Assembly (NCBI GenBank): GCA_009746045.1
Contig: RPFO01002241.1
Coordinates: forward strand, 1-40,000
Reading direction: 5' to 3'
From: Mesostigma viride
Taxonomy: Eukaryota > Streptophyta > Mesostigmatophyceae > Mesostigmatales > Mesostigmataceae
Length of the DNA: 40,000 bases
Shown here: one piece after another, positions 25,144 to 35,190 of the stretch
Position numbering within the stretch: the first letter of the stretch is position 1
Layout of the letters: each line of letters starts with the position of its first letter
Position numbers and translations under genes: made by a program
The notes under the pieces: model-generated
The model's input: only the letters and a program-made list of their open reading frames with translations
The model's database searches: none
What the model was told of the DNA's origin: nothing

Positions 25144-26257
25144 TAGGGCCCAGGGTCCTACGGTGAGCTTCTAGCCATGCACCACACAAGGTCCTCAGTA
25201 AAATTAATTCTAACGTAGCTGCCGCGAATAAAGCTACCCAGCGCAGGCCACCCATGTCTCCAATATACAGCTGGCCATTGCACCCTTTTCCTGTTCACTG
25301 CCCGGGCAGCAACTATGGAACTGCCAGCCCCGGCCAATATCTGACAACCAGCGCAGGCCGGAAAAACTAGTGAATTCGGCCAATATATATATACACCGCC
25401 CTTCCAAGAGAAGGACTTTCCTGGCACGAATCCCTTAGCCATAACCCACCCACATCGATCTACAAATTCCGACAACACGCCCTGCCGATAATCAGGGTGA
25501 CATATAATACAGGGAAATGAGGCAGCAGCGCCGTCACGTGTGGTAAAATTACCACCAGAGCGGCGCGCTCACCACACCTTATCGGCGCTCCTCCAACGCC
25601 CAACCCATCCAAGCCATTAGGATTACTGGCAGTACTGTCACTTACTCCGCGCCCCCAGTATAACTGCAAAATCACACAGGTTCTCATCATCAAAGCAGTA
25701 AGCTGCCACGTCAGCTGTTGGCTCACCCTTCCTTATCTACAAAAAAACATGACCCACAGCAAAAAGGGCAGCGCCAACCCCCGTACCCGCCGCTCCACCA
25801 AGATCCAAAAAAGGAAGCACCAGCAACACCATTCTCAGCTTGCCGTGCTGCCGTGCTGACGCCCCCACATGTATTTCAGGAGGCTATAATCAAAGCAATC
25901 ACGCCGCTACCGTGACCGAGGATGCCTTTAAATATAAATAAATAATACTGTACAAAACGTGCCTGCCCCTCACTGCGCGTCGGCAGGCCACGTGCCCCCC
26001 CCCCCCCTCGCGCAGCGCTCCACCCCGGCAATATGTCACCAGACTCAGAATTCGCGGGCGACGTTCTTTCTCTCTTCGGGCCAGGGGGCGATGGCCCCGA
26101 CACTTGGCAAGGCCACTTCGCAGGGCAAACTTGCAAGAAACCCTCCCTTGGGCAAGGCCACCCCAATGTCGCCTGCCGTGGCTCTGCAGCCACCTCCACC
26201 TCCACCCACACACAGTTATCCTTCTTGGGCCTATCTTCGAAAGCCAGCCCCGTTGGT
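25144..26257. other. Intergenic, no gene seen
   Basis: Open frames here are short and have no recognisable domain. A C-run lies at 25996-26008. The part next to 26258 is probably the 3' untranslated region of the TPR gene. AATAAATAATA at 25934-25949 is in the wrong orientation to be that gene's poly(A) signal. Confidence 0.4.
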
Positions 26258-27442
26258 TTAGGACCCCATCACCCCACACTCCTCCTCCTCGCTGCTCTCC
26301 TCTATCGCCGCCATGTCCGATGACAAAAGCGGGGACACGCGCTTGGTGCCCACGGACCGCCGCCGCTTCTTGCCGCACACCAGCACAACTGCACACGTGC
26401 CAGTGCTGACTTGACCCACGCTGACCTGGCCCGCGCTGACGTGACCCACGCTGGCGAGCGCTGCCATGGCCTCGGGCCAGCGCCCACGCTCCACAATGCC
26501 CGCCACCTGGCTGTCCTGCCGCAGCCACATGACGCGCAGCGCGCCCAGGTTGCGCCGGTACCCCTGTGTGTGCAGGTGCTCAGGCCCCAGGGAGGCCTCT
26601 GCGACGGAGACCGCGCGCCGACATGTGTACTCGGCCTCGTTGAAGCGCCCGGCGCGCGCCTGGGACTCGGCGAGGAAGTTGAGGGCGGCGGCTAAGGAGG
26701 GGTGCTCATGGCCCAGGTGGTAGGACAGGGTGTCGACGAGGCGCTGGAAATACTTGACCGCGTCTCGGAACCGACCCTGGGATCGGCAGAGCTGGGCGAG
26801 AGCGAGGAGGGACTCGACGACCTCGAGCTCCGCGCCAGGGATGGCCTCGAGGATACGGAACGCCGCCAGATGGATGAGCTCGACTTCGGGGGTGCGCGAT
26901 CCGCTCTTGGCCGCGCTTCTTGTTTGACCCAGGCGCATGGCGAGGGTATGCAACAGGGAGGCGCAGTGGCGGACGTCATCCCTCGACGCCGCGATTGACT
27001 GGCGGCATTCGATTAAGCACGGCAGGTCGCTGAGAGAAAGCGTAGAATGGCCTGCCCGCAAGCTCGATTCAAGCATTGAAAGCAAGACCAACATGTCCGA
27101 GGCGGCTATAACTGTGCCGGAGTCAGATAATCCTTGCCCGTCAGTGGGAAAGGTCCAGTCAGACAGCACCGTTTTCCGAGACAGACTCGCTACCATATCC
27201 GAGAGCTGTTCATATGGCATCACACGGCCCCGGGACTGCTCGGAGTCCAACCGTCCAAACGATGCAGTTGTCCATTCGCTATTGCCCGGGTACACCCACT
27301 TCGCCCGGGTTGACGCTTCGGGATCATTGCACACGTCTTTTTGGTTCGCACAGAAAGCTTTGGAGTGTGGTTGAACGCGCTCAAACGGTGGCGACGATCG
27401 TCGCCTCGAGAATTTTCGCGGGCTAGAACTGTTGGCGCCCAT
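26258..27442 (-). CDS. TPR (kinesin-light-chain-like) repeat protein
   Basis: The 394-residue single-exon frame begins MGANSSS, a possible N-myristoylation signal (Gly2, Ser6). The middle contains TPR units (about residues 205-310), with GRFRDAVKYFQRLVDTLSY, LGHEHPSLAAALNFLAESQ, GRFNEAEYTCRRAVSVAEA and LGPEHLHTQGYRRNLG. These are helix pairs of the kind in kinesin light chain and NB-ARC/TPR proteins, which mediate protein binding. The C-terminus has a short pentapeptide repeat (VSAGQ, VSVGQ, VSTG) encoded by a 15-bp DNA repeat at 26410-26455, then basic and acidic tails. It looks like a host gene. An upstream exon cannot be excluded. Confidence 0.68.
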   Translation of the reverse strand: MGANSSSPRKFSRRRSSPPFERVQPHSKAFCANQKDVCNDPEASTRAKWVYPGNSEWTTASFGRLDSEQSRGRVMPYEQLSDMVASLSRKTVLSDWTFPTDGQGLSDSGTVIAASDMLVLLSMLESSLRAGHSTLSLSDLPCLIECRQSIAASRDDVRHCASLLHTLAMRLGQTRSAAKSGSRTPEVELIHLAAFRILEAIPGAELEVVESLLALAQLCRSQGRFRDAVKYFQRLVDTLSYHLGHEHPSLAAALNFLAESQARAGRFNEAEYTCRRAVSVAEASLGPEHLHTQGYRRNLGALRVMWLRQDSQVAGIVERGRWPEAMAALASVGHVSAGQVSVGQVSTGTCAVVLVCGKKRRRSVGTKRVSPLLSSDMAAIEESSEEEECGVMGS

Positions 27443-28446
27443 AATGGAGGCAACCGAGAAAATGCACAGCAGTCACAGCCAGTTCTGTTGCCGCAGGCTT
27501 GGGATGCACAAAGCCAGTACTCGCTTGTTGTCGCTATGAATGCCTGCAAGCGTCATTACCTATTAGTGCAAAAACAGTCGTGGAATCTCGGACTGGAGAT
27601 ACTTGTCCTCCACGTGTCAACAATCTGGGAGTGGTGGCGACACACTGGAAGGCGACCGATTTGGAAGTTCCGGTACGAATCCATATGTGTCACGGTTGAA
27701 AATGAAACTGGTGCATCTAAGGCACAGATTCGTATCCGACCCGTTCATCCCTTCAATATCCACGTGGGCACGTTATTGTTTCACGTGTATCATCTTCCGA
27801 GATCGCTGGTCTGAGATCTCATTTCTTCAGCACAAACAATACTCGGCGTTGCCACTGTCGGTGATGTACCCATCGGTGACAACACACGCGTTTCGGTGAC
27901 AACACAAGTCAGCACGTCAAGAAGAATATTATAAGTTTATACTCTAAAGGAATTTCGGCATCTCCTAAAATGTCGGTGGATCCTGGTCAAGGCGTGGAAT
28001 ATTCGTAAGACTCAAACGGAAGTACGGTGCCTCGTCTTTAAGGCTCGACTTATCCAGCCCTCGACCATCGACTATAGAATCTCTGTCTGGCTATGACCGG
28101 CGTTCGCTGTCGGTGATGTACCCATCGGTGACAACACACGCGTTTGAAGCCAGCACGTCAAGAGGAATATTCTTAAGTTTAAACGGAATTTCGGTATCTC
28201 CTCGTATGTCGGTGAGTTGAGTTGAGTTGAGTTTATTCCCGCGCCGGCGTACCGACAGCCGACAGGGTTATTTTAAAACACGTGGTCTGTAGCCGCACCT
28301 ATTTTTAGGACTGAGTTCAACTCAGTCCTAAATTTAGGTCTGAGCAGGGTCTGAGATCTGCTCAGATTTGGGGTTTCGTAGAAAATTTGCCCCGGTCGGA
28401 AGGTTTGTAAAAAAAAATTCACTCAAAATTTATTCAAATACAGTCC
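27443..28446. other. Intergenic with a 110-bp direct repeat and palindromes
   Basis: A block starting TCGGTGATGTACCCATCGGT occurs at about 27858 and again at about 28109, each followed by CAGCACGTCAAGA, GGAATTTCGG and ATCTCCT words. A TTGAG tandem lies at 28213-28235. A perfect 27-base palindrome is at 28305-28331, followed by a stem TCTGAGCAG/CTGCTCAGA. No gene is supported. Confidence 0.6.
28305..28331. repeat. 27-base perfect palindrome
   Basis: The 13-base arms (TTAGGACTGAGTT and its complement) surround a single C. A second stem-loop follows at about 28338-28366. Confidence 0.85.
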
Positions 28447-29100
28447 AGGGGGGGTGTCCAAAAACAAGAAAATTGACATCATGCTGGATTCGAGTAGATC
28501 TCGCGAAAACAAGCATGTTTGCCACTGCCGGTCGCAACCCCAGGGGGTCTCTAGGTTAGCAGTTACAGAGCCTCAAAAACCGTTAACTTAAAGGGTAGGT
28601 AGGTAGGGCGCCGGGCCGATATGGGTTTTTTACAACAAAACACTTGGATTTCTGCTAGCCGCTCCCTGTATGGTCGGAATTTTGAAACGGTTTGACGGAC
28701 AAACTGACAGCACTTGAGCTGAACCCAAATCTGCAGTCAAAATTTTGGTAGGTACCATAGAGGGGGGGGTGTTGCCCGCAAGATGGTGCTGCCCCTAGGC
28801 ACGGAAGTATGCTGCCGTCTGCCACCACTACAAGGCTTCGGCTATCCGGCCAGTATCGCGCCGTGTCGGCCCATTTTAGAAAACTGGAATTTTCCCATAC
28901 ACCAATATGCTCAAACGGTAGAGCTCGCGGAGCTGATCATTTTGCTCCCTAGGTCGACCCCTATAACCCTTGGGACCTCCGCTCAGGGTTTTGCTAGGTA
29001 TCACTATAGCGCCTACGTGCTAGCTAGGTAGGGTCCAAGGGCCAACTTTTGGAAAATTTCAGCGTATGTGTCTGATATTTTTGTTTCGGACACCCCCCCT
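28447..29100. mobile_element. MITE with G-run termini, copy 1
   Basis: Starts AGGGGGGGTGTCCAAAAACA and ends with the near inverse (GTTTCGGACACCCCCCCT). The internal sequence is shared with copy 2, including the words ACATCATGCTGGATTCGAG and TGGTGCTGCCCCT. No transposase is present. No target duplication is evident around this copy. Confidence 0.8.
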
Positions 29101-29304
29101 GTTCACGCCTTTAATTAGTTAGTTGGGTTCATGCATAATTGACTTCTGACTGATATTCCGGCGGACACCCGGCCGCTATAGGCGGGGTCGACAGCCATGC
29201 GAGGTGGAATTTTTCTGGTCCCGTCGTCCTCAACGCGACGCGTTCGCGCCAAAATTCCCAGGATCTCATGTAATCGGACGGACCGATTTTAGGTGATGTG
29301 ATCA

Positions 29305-30010
29305 AGGGGGGTGTCCAAAAACAAGAAAATTGACATCATGCTGGATTCGAGTAGATCTCGCGAAAACAAGCATGTTTGCCACTGGTTGCAACCCCAGGGG
29401 GTCTCTAGGTTAGAAGTTACAGAGCCTCAAAAACCGTTAACGTAAAGGGTAGGTAGGTAGGGTGCCGGGCCGATATGGGTTTTTTACAACAAGACACTTG
29501 GATTTTCTGCTAGCTCCCTGTATGGTCGGAATTTTGAAACGGTTTGACGGACAAACTGATAGCACTTGGCGAGCTGAACCCAAATCTGCAGTCATTTCAC
29601 TGGAAAACCCAAATCTGCAGTCAAAATTTTGGCAGGTACCATACTGAGGGGGGGGTTGCCCGCAAGATGGTGCTGCCCCTTGGCCGGCACGGAAGTATGC
29701 TGCCGTCTGCCACCACTACAAGGCTTCGGCTATCCAGCGCCGTGCCGTGCCAGTATCGCCACGCGCCGGCCAACGACCCATATGCATATCAGAAAACCGG
29801 AATTTTCCCATACACCAATATGCTCAAACGGTAGAGCTCGCGGAGCTGATCATTTTGCTCCCTAGGTCGACCCCGATAACCCTTGGGACCTCAGGGTTTT
29901 GCTAGGTATAGCGCCTACATGCTAGACCTGTAGGTAGGGTCCAAGGGCCAACTTTTGGAAAATTTCAGCATAGTGTCTGATATTTTTGTTTTGGACATGT
30001 ACACCCCCCT
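29305..30010. mobile_element. MITE with G-run termini, copy 2, with 11-bp target duplication
   Basis: Begins AGGGGGGTGTCCAAAAACAA and ends ACACCCCCCT. TGATGTGATCA occurs on each side (29294-29304 and 30011-30021). An 11-bp duplication is within the range of Mutator-type elements, but the superfamily is not certain. Small insertions distinguish it from copy 1. The two copies are in the same orientation, 204 bases apart. Confidence 0.87.
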
Positions 30011-30025
30011 TGATGTGATCACTAC

Positions 30026-30982
30026 TTGCCATTCCGGCTCCTTCCTGGTGGTGCATATACACTAGTAACTAGTGGGCCCTCCCTCTGCAAGGATGACATC
30101 CGCGCAGTGCTGGAGGAGCACGTGACCTGGCCGCTGGCCGAGAAGATGACCTCGCTGAACACCACGCTCAACACGGTCGAGGCCCGGGTCTCCAACGTGG
30201 AAACCAAGGTCGTCCACAAGCTACAACCACAGTTCACGGCGCTACACACCGCGGCGCAGGCTTCGGAAACGCATGCTGCACTTGTCTCTCGCCTTAACCA
30301 GGTGGAAGGCAAGTGCGGCGTGCTCATGAAGAAGCTTGAGGCCATCACCGCCCACACCGAGGCCCTGGCCACACAGGTCCCAAAGCTAGCGGAGCAGACG
30401 GCCACCATTGCCTCCCAGCCACCCCGGCAGGATGCTGGTGACCTCCCGCTCTCCTACGCGGACCTGCTGCGGACAGCGACCGCCTCCACCACCGACGCCA
30501 TCGCCACGAAGCTCCAGGAGCTGGAGGACCACCGCCAGGCCCAGCAACGGGAGGTCACCGATCGCGCTCGCCGCGAGTGCCGAGTGGTGCTACGTCGCTT
30601 CCCCCAGAAGCCAGGTGAGACGTCAACCTCCCTTGCTGACGAGATCAAGAAACAGCTTCTTACCCTCATGGGCCTGGTAGGTGAGGTAGAACTGCGTGGG
30701 TGCCACCGCCTTCCCCACTCACGGGACAAGGCGGCCACCCCACCAGTCCTGCTCACCTTCATCTCCCCTGAGGATAAGCAGCGGTTCCTCTCTCGTCGCA
30801 AGCGGTTGCACGACCTCACCTGGACGCTGGATGACGACCTAACCCCCGCTCAGCAACAGCAGCGACGCGACCTGTGGCCGGAATACCTCCGCCATAAGCA
30901 GGACCCCCAGAAGCCCAAGGTGTACTGGAGGGGCGGGGACCTGATGATCAACCACAAGATGTGGACGCCCCCAGCGGGCTAG
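30026..30982 (+). CDS. LINE ORF1-like nucleic-acid-binding protein (5'-truncated)
   Basis: The open frame starts in flanking DNA; the element's own sequence begins at about codon 18 (SLCKDDIRAVLEEHVTW). A coiled coil (residues about 25-130, with NTTLNTVEARVSNVETKVVH) is followed by an RRM-like region (RRECRVVLRRFPQKPG, PPVLLTFISPEDKQRFLSRRK). The C-terminus contains LTWTLDDDLTPAQQQQRRDL and a KVYWRGGDLMINHK strand. This is the architecture of L1-type ORF1 proteins, which coat element RNA. The frame is intact to a TAG. The same C-terminus occurs at 32.5 kb and, frame-damaged, on the minus strand at 33.5-34.5 kb. Confidence 0.75.
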   Translation: MPFRLLPGGAYTLVTSGPSLCKDDIRAVLEEHVTWPLAEKMTSLNTTLNTVEARVSNVETKVVHKLQPQFTALHTAAQASETHAALVSRLNQVEGKCGVLMKKLEAITAHTEALATQVPKLAEQTATIASQPPRQDAGDLPLSYADLLRTATASTTDAIATKLQELEDHRQAQQREVTDRARRECRVVLRRFPQKPGETSTSLADEIKKQLLTLMGLVGEVELRGCHRLPHSRDKAATPPVLLTFISPEDKQRFLSRRKRLHDLTWTLDDDLTPAQQQQRRDLWPEYLRHKQDPQKPKVYWRGGDLMINHKMWTPPAG

Positions 30983-31400
30983 AATAGCAATAGCCCTAGC
31001 TTGTAACCATTGGAGTCACTGTCGCTAAGGCAGCCATGCCTAGAATGTTTGCCTAGCTGTGCCAACAAACCTAGTCACGTGCCGCCAACGCACGGTACAC
31101 AACCAGCCATAGCCTTAGCCTAGTTCTAGTACAGCCATGCTACGCCCTGGCTATGTTCAGATTACTTGCCCACGCTCCTTGCTATGACATGCTCACATGG
31201 GTCTTATTGCACCCACAGTTTGCCGGATCGTTAGCCTGTCCTTTTAGCTAGCCGCGCCCGATTGCAGCTGTGGCATGCCTTTGGCATGAAGGAGACTGGG
31301 GGTCTCTGCCCTTTCTCCTGTAGTGCACACACAGGGATTAAAAGCACTTCGGTGCTCCGTGACTCCCCAACGGGAGCACGAGTTTAATTAATTAATTAAT
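30079..31400 (+). mobile_element. LINE copy with ORF1 and 3' tail only, 13-bp target duplication
   Basis: TAACTAGTGGGCC occurs at 30066-30078 and again at 31401-31413. Between them lie a 5'-truncated ORF1, about 360 bases of 3' untranslated sequence, the hairpin TCCCCAACGGGA and a TTAA-repeat tail. No ORF2 follows ORF1. Truncation, tail and long target duplication are the marks of target-primed reverse transcription. Confidence 0.82.
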
Positions 31401-31413
31401 TAACTAGTGGGCC

Positions 31414-31671
31414 GGCAGCGATGTTGCTGCGTGTCGTAGCTCTTGTGCTGGAGTTAGTTGTCCCAGTTGTGCAGCTGGCATGATCCTTGGATGTCCGTGT
31501 CAGATTACTATTAATTTCTTCAGGGTTCTTCTTCTTCTTTTCGGGTTTTTCCCTATGTTGCATGCCAATCTCACCTTCGTAATTTATCATTCTCAATCAA
31601 TATATACTAGTGCCGGCTGTAGTTATTTTGTCGTGGTATCTCTAATTAGCGTTGGCTTTGTTTATTTTTAA
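31414..31671. other. Spacer between two LINE copies
   Basis: No gene was seen. It is AT-rich towards the right and lies between the target duplication of the ORF1 copy and the start of the ORF2 fragment. Confidence 0.4.
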
Positions 31672-32345
31672 ATGGGTGCCTTCACTCTGCGGACACTTAC
31701 GGACACACTGGCCGCCAAGCTAGACGGCACGGTTTACAGGATGCTTCGACAGGTCCTGAATGTAGGGTTTTCCACGCATAGGTCATTAGAGTCTTTGTAT
31801 CAGGGTATGCCTCGCATTTCGGACGAGATTAGGCAGCGTAGGATAGCATTTGTAGGACATCTTGCTCGCACCAGTCAGGTAGATACTGCCCTTGGTCTGG
31901 CCGGCCCCCAGCGGCTTGGCCAACCAGGGCGGCACATCCTGACCTGGCCTGGCCCCAAGGACATTCCTAGAAAGCTGGGTAAACCTGCCATGAATTACAC
32001 ACAGATGTTGCTGGGCGACCTTAGTAGTGGTCCCAGCTTTAGTAGTAGTGGTCCCAGCTCGATTTGAGCACCGCATTCACCCCTCTCTCTTGCTTGGACT
32101 GCCATGCAGAACAAGAAGAGGTGGTATCGAAGATTGTCCAGGCTCACACGCAAATCCCTGTGGGCAAGCCCCCTCCCCCCAAGCGGAAGGGGCGCTTTGC
32201 TGAGTAGCGTTGTTAGGATTTTCTAGACTAGATATCTTAGAGTTAGCTTAGTTCGATTCCGCGGCTTCGCCCACCTCCATCCATCCAGCAAGGAATATGT
32301 GCTACATGCCTCTCCCAACGGAGTCATGTTAAAATTTAATTTGAT
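31672..32345 (+). pseudogene. LINE ORF2 3' fragment with tail
   Basis: The translation (LDGTVYRMLRQVLNVGF, YQGMPRISDEIRQRRIAFVGHLAR, then KLGKPAMNYTQMLLGD) matches the region after the RT in non-LTR retrotransposon ORF2 proteins, where an 'RR..F.GH..R' motif and a GRPxxTY-like segment are usual. The RT and endonuclease are missing (5' truncation). A TGA at 32065-32067 ends the frame; coding-like sequence continues in another frame to about 32206. The copy ends with ATGTGCTACATG, the hairpin CTCCCAACGGAG and an AT-rich tail, the same 3' end as the ORF1-only copies. Confidence 0.72.
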
Positions 32346-32399
32346 TTAATTTTCACTCTGATGTAAGTAATTATATATATTTGATATTCACTAGTCACG

Positions 32400-32504
32400 C
32401 CACGATTCATTAATTAATTATCAACATCGTGCTCCGTTGGGAGTAAATGTAGCACATAACCCTGAGAAGGGGCTTTTAATACATTCTAGGCTACTTCATG
32501 CAAG
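32400..32504 (-). mobile_element. 3' tail of the minus-strand LINE ORF1 copy (separated part)
   Basis: On the minus strand this reads TTGCATGAAGTAGCCTAGAA, CCCCTTCTCAGG, ATGTGCTACAT, the CTCCCAACGGAG hairpin and an AATTAATTAATG tail. It is the end of the minus-strand copy whose body lies at 33087-34500. The two were separated by the plus-strand insertion at 32505-33076. Confidence 0.72.
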
Positions 32505-33076
32505 GCAGACCAAGTGAAGGCGGGGCAGCCGGTGTACTGGAAGGGGGCGGCCATCTACGTCGGCCACAAGCCATGGCAGGCGACCCCCGCGGCCCCCGCG
32601 ACTCCAGACGCGGCCCCAGCTTAGGGGAATACAGCAGTAGTAGTGTAGAATAGATAGACCGTGGCCATGTACATGTACGCCTCCTACAGGCACTACACCA
32701 GCTGAGCCACGAGCATTATTTAACCATGTACATGTGTGCCTGTATGGTGTGCCACACTCCAGATGATGCCTAGTTTTATTTAGTTATGCTTAGCCCATGC
32801 AGAGAGCTGCTCTCTGCTGAGATGCCACGCGCTCTAGTTTTTGTATAGCCATGATGATCTTCCCCCTCACAGGCATGCTCCCCCCTTACCCGGGCATAGC
32901 GTGATAGACCATGAGGGTGCAGGTGCCCTGGTGCACCTAGAGCAGGGGTAGCTTACATTCCCACCCTTGCATGAAGTAGCCTAGAAAGTATTAAAAGTCA
33001 TATGCCCCTTCTCAGGTCTATGTGCTACATCTACTACTCCCAACGGAGTGATGTTGATAATTAATTAATTAATTAA
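32505..33076 (+). mobile_element. Nested LINE ORF1 copy, plus strand, 10-bp target duplication
   Basis: It starts inside the ORF1 C-terminus (QPVYWKGAAIYVGHKPW, ending at a TAG near 32625), then carries a 3' untranslated region and the tail CTCCCAACGGAG plus AATTAATT repeats. TTCATGCAAG is duplicated at 32495-32504 and 33077-33086. It landed in the 3' region of an older, opposite-strand member of the same family. Confidence 0.82.
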
Positions 33077-33086
33077 TTCATGCAAG

Positions 33087-34500
33087 GGTGGGAATGTAAG
33101 CTACCCTTGCTCTAGGTGCACAAGGGCATCTGCACCCTCATGGTCTATATCACGCTATGCCCAGTTAAGGGGGAGCATGCCATGTGGGGGAAGATCATCA
33201 CGGCTATACGAGAGCTAGGGCATGGCTTCTCAGCAGGGAGGGACTCCCTGCATGGGCACTGCATAATTAAATAAAGCTAGGCATCATCTGGAGGGTGGCA
33301 CATCATAGGCACACATGTACATGACTAAAAAGGCTAGGCCTCAGCTGGTATAGTGCCTGTAGTAGGCGGGCATGTACAAGGCCACTGTCTAACTATTCTA
33401 CACTACTGCTGCTGTATTCCCCTACTAGGCTGGGGCTGGAGTCGCTGGGGCCGCGGGGGTCGAGGGGGTCGCATGCCAGGGCTTGTGGCCGACGTAGATG
33501 GCCGCCCCCTTCCAGTACACCGGCTGGCCCGCCTTGGTCTGCCGGAGCTGGAGGTAGGTACGTCGGCCATAGCTCCCGTCGCCGTTGTTGCTGTGCCAGG
33601 GTCAAGTCGTCGTCCACGGTGAAGTGAGTCTTCTCGAGCCGCTTGCGGCGTCTGAGAAACGAAATCTTGTCCGCTGGGCTCTCAAAGATGAGAAGAAGCG
33701 GAGGCGCCCCTGTCTTACCCCGCGCGCGGAGGAGGCGGTGGGCGGTCAGCTTGATCTCACCAAGAAGGCCCATGCGTGCAAGGATTTTGCTCTCAAACGC
33801 ACGTGCAAGCTTCTCGGAGTTCTCACCTTCTTCCATGTCGAAGTTCTTGAGTATGGCGTTGAGGCTGCGCTTGGCGAGCTCGGCCTCCTCGCGGAGGTCA
33901 AGCGTCTGCCGCTGGAGCTGGGCTGCGACGGCGGAGGTGGTGGAGGTGGTATGTTGCTTAAGCATGTCCGCCCAGGTCGTGATGGGAGGAGCCGATCGCC
34001 GGCCAGGCCAGCCGGGGCTGGCTTGGCGGCAATGTCCTTCACTGCCTGGGCGGTGAGGCCGGCTGTGTTCTGCAAGACCTCGATAGCGATTGCAGTATCC
34101 TTGAGGCGCTGGTCGATGTCGCGGAGCTGGGCGGTGATGGAGTCGGTGGAGGCGGAGGGGGGGGGGGGTGGAGGCGAGGAGGGTGGCGGTGGCGGTGGGG
34201 ATGGTGGGAAGCTCAGCAGCCAGCGTGCCTCCAATTGCCGCCACATCTGCGGCAAGGGGGGTCACGTGCTGCTGGAAAGCTTCCAAAGGAGGGTGCGGAT
34301 GGTGTCTTCGGTGGGAAAGGTGAAGGGGGGGCGGTGGGGAAGCCCAGATCGCGGTTTCGGAGCGTCCAAGGAGGGAGCAGAGGGCGAAGCGTTGGAGCTT
34401 GGGGCGATTCATGCGGTGAATGATTGGTAGAGCCTCGGCAGGGTCGACAAGCTGGCCATTACCAGGCCAGCGGCCGCGGTTGTGGGACGTGAGGTGCACG
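33087..34500 (-). pseudogene. LINE ORF1 copy, minus strand, frame-damaged
   Basis: A 3' untranslated region (33087-33420) matching the nested copy is preceded by an ORF1 whose C-terminal half is readable (EGENSEKLARAFESKILARM, LLLIFESPADKISFLRRRKR, FTVDDDLTLAQQQRRREL). It then breaks frame before the YWKG strand. The N-terminal part is spread over two frames, with a coiled-coil piece (STDSITAQLRDIDQRLKDTA) at about 34040-34150. Pro runs come from a G-rich DNA run at 34158-34168. It is the host of the nested plus-strand insertion. Confidence 0.72.
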
Positions 34501-35188
34501 CACAGGGCTAGCTAGAAGCGAGGCGTGCGTGCCAAAAAACACGTCGTCCATGAAGAATCCTGGGCTGCGTCTCCAGAATCCATTGGCGTTGATGTCAAAG
34601 GTGATCTCTTCCCAGGGCGGCTCAGCAGAGCGACTGCGCTTAGGTTCAGGCGATGCACATGGCGAGGCATGCCCAGAGGGCTGGGCGAGCACCAGTGCAC
34701 GACTAGTGTCACCGTCACTGTCTGCATGGGCCGGGGGGCGAAGCTGCAGCCGAGGCTGCAGGCGTATTTTCATTGCCGAGCGCAGCCGCCAGGCTGCGTT
34801 GCGTCGAGAGGCGTTTGCTCATCGTATATTGCGTAATAGCTTCGGAAAATTATACCAGCATGTGCGTCGTAGAAAGACGCATCGATTGCGATATTCACGG
34901 CTAAATTTGGTGCTCAAACGTGAAAGTTATGAGCTCCGCCGTCAGCCATGGCTACCTCGGCACGATCCGGGCCAGCTAGTGCAAACTCGCATACATGGTC
35001 AGTGCAGCCCATTTGTAGTAATTATACCGAAATAATGTCGTAATTATACCCTGTTGGATGGGAGACCCCTGGCCAGGCACCATGGGCGCTGAAACATCGA
35101 ACTCCTGACCCATACTCCAACATCGCCTGTCTGTGCCTCACCATATCTCAGCAAAGACCTCTTTCTTTATTCCATTTTTGTTTTTGTT
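34501..35188. other. Coding-like repeat remnant and 5S-like fragment
   Basis: The minus strand of 34520-34773 has an open, non-random-looking frame (WEEITFDINANGFWRRSPG), perhaps the N-terminus of the LINE ORF1. The plus strand at 34790-35035 encodes the Arg/Tyr-rich segment that also occurs, diverged, at 24.8 kb. TTGGATGGGAGACC at 35054-35067 followed by CCTGG matches the 3' control region of 5S rRNA. An 11-base direct repeat GTAATTATACC lies just before it (35018-35028, 35040-35050). Confidence 0.35.
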
Positions 35189-35190
35189 AG

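Noticed and set aside
33393-34499. Single intact 368-residue minus-strand gene
   Set aside because: It is a LINE ORF1 with frame breaks at both ends. The N-terminal and C-terminal parts of this frame do not match the other ORF1 copies.
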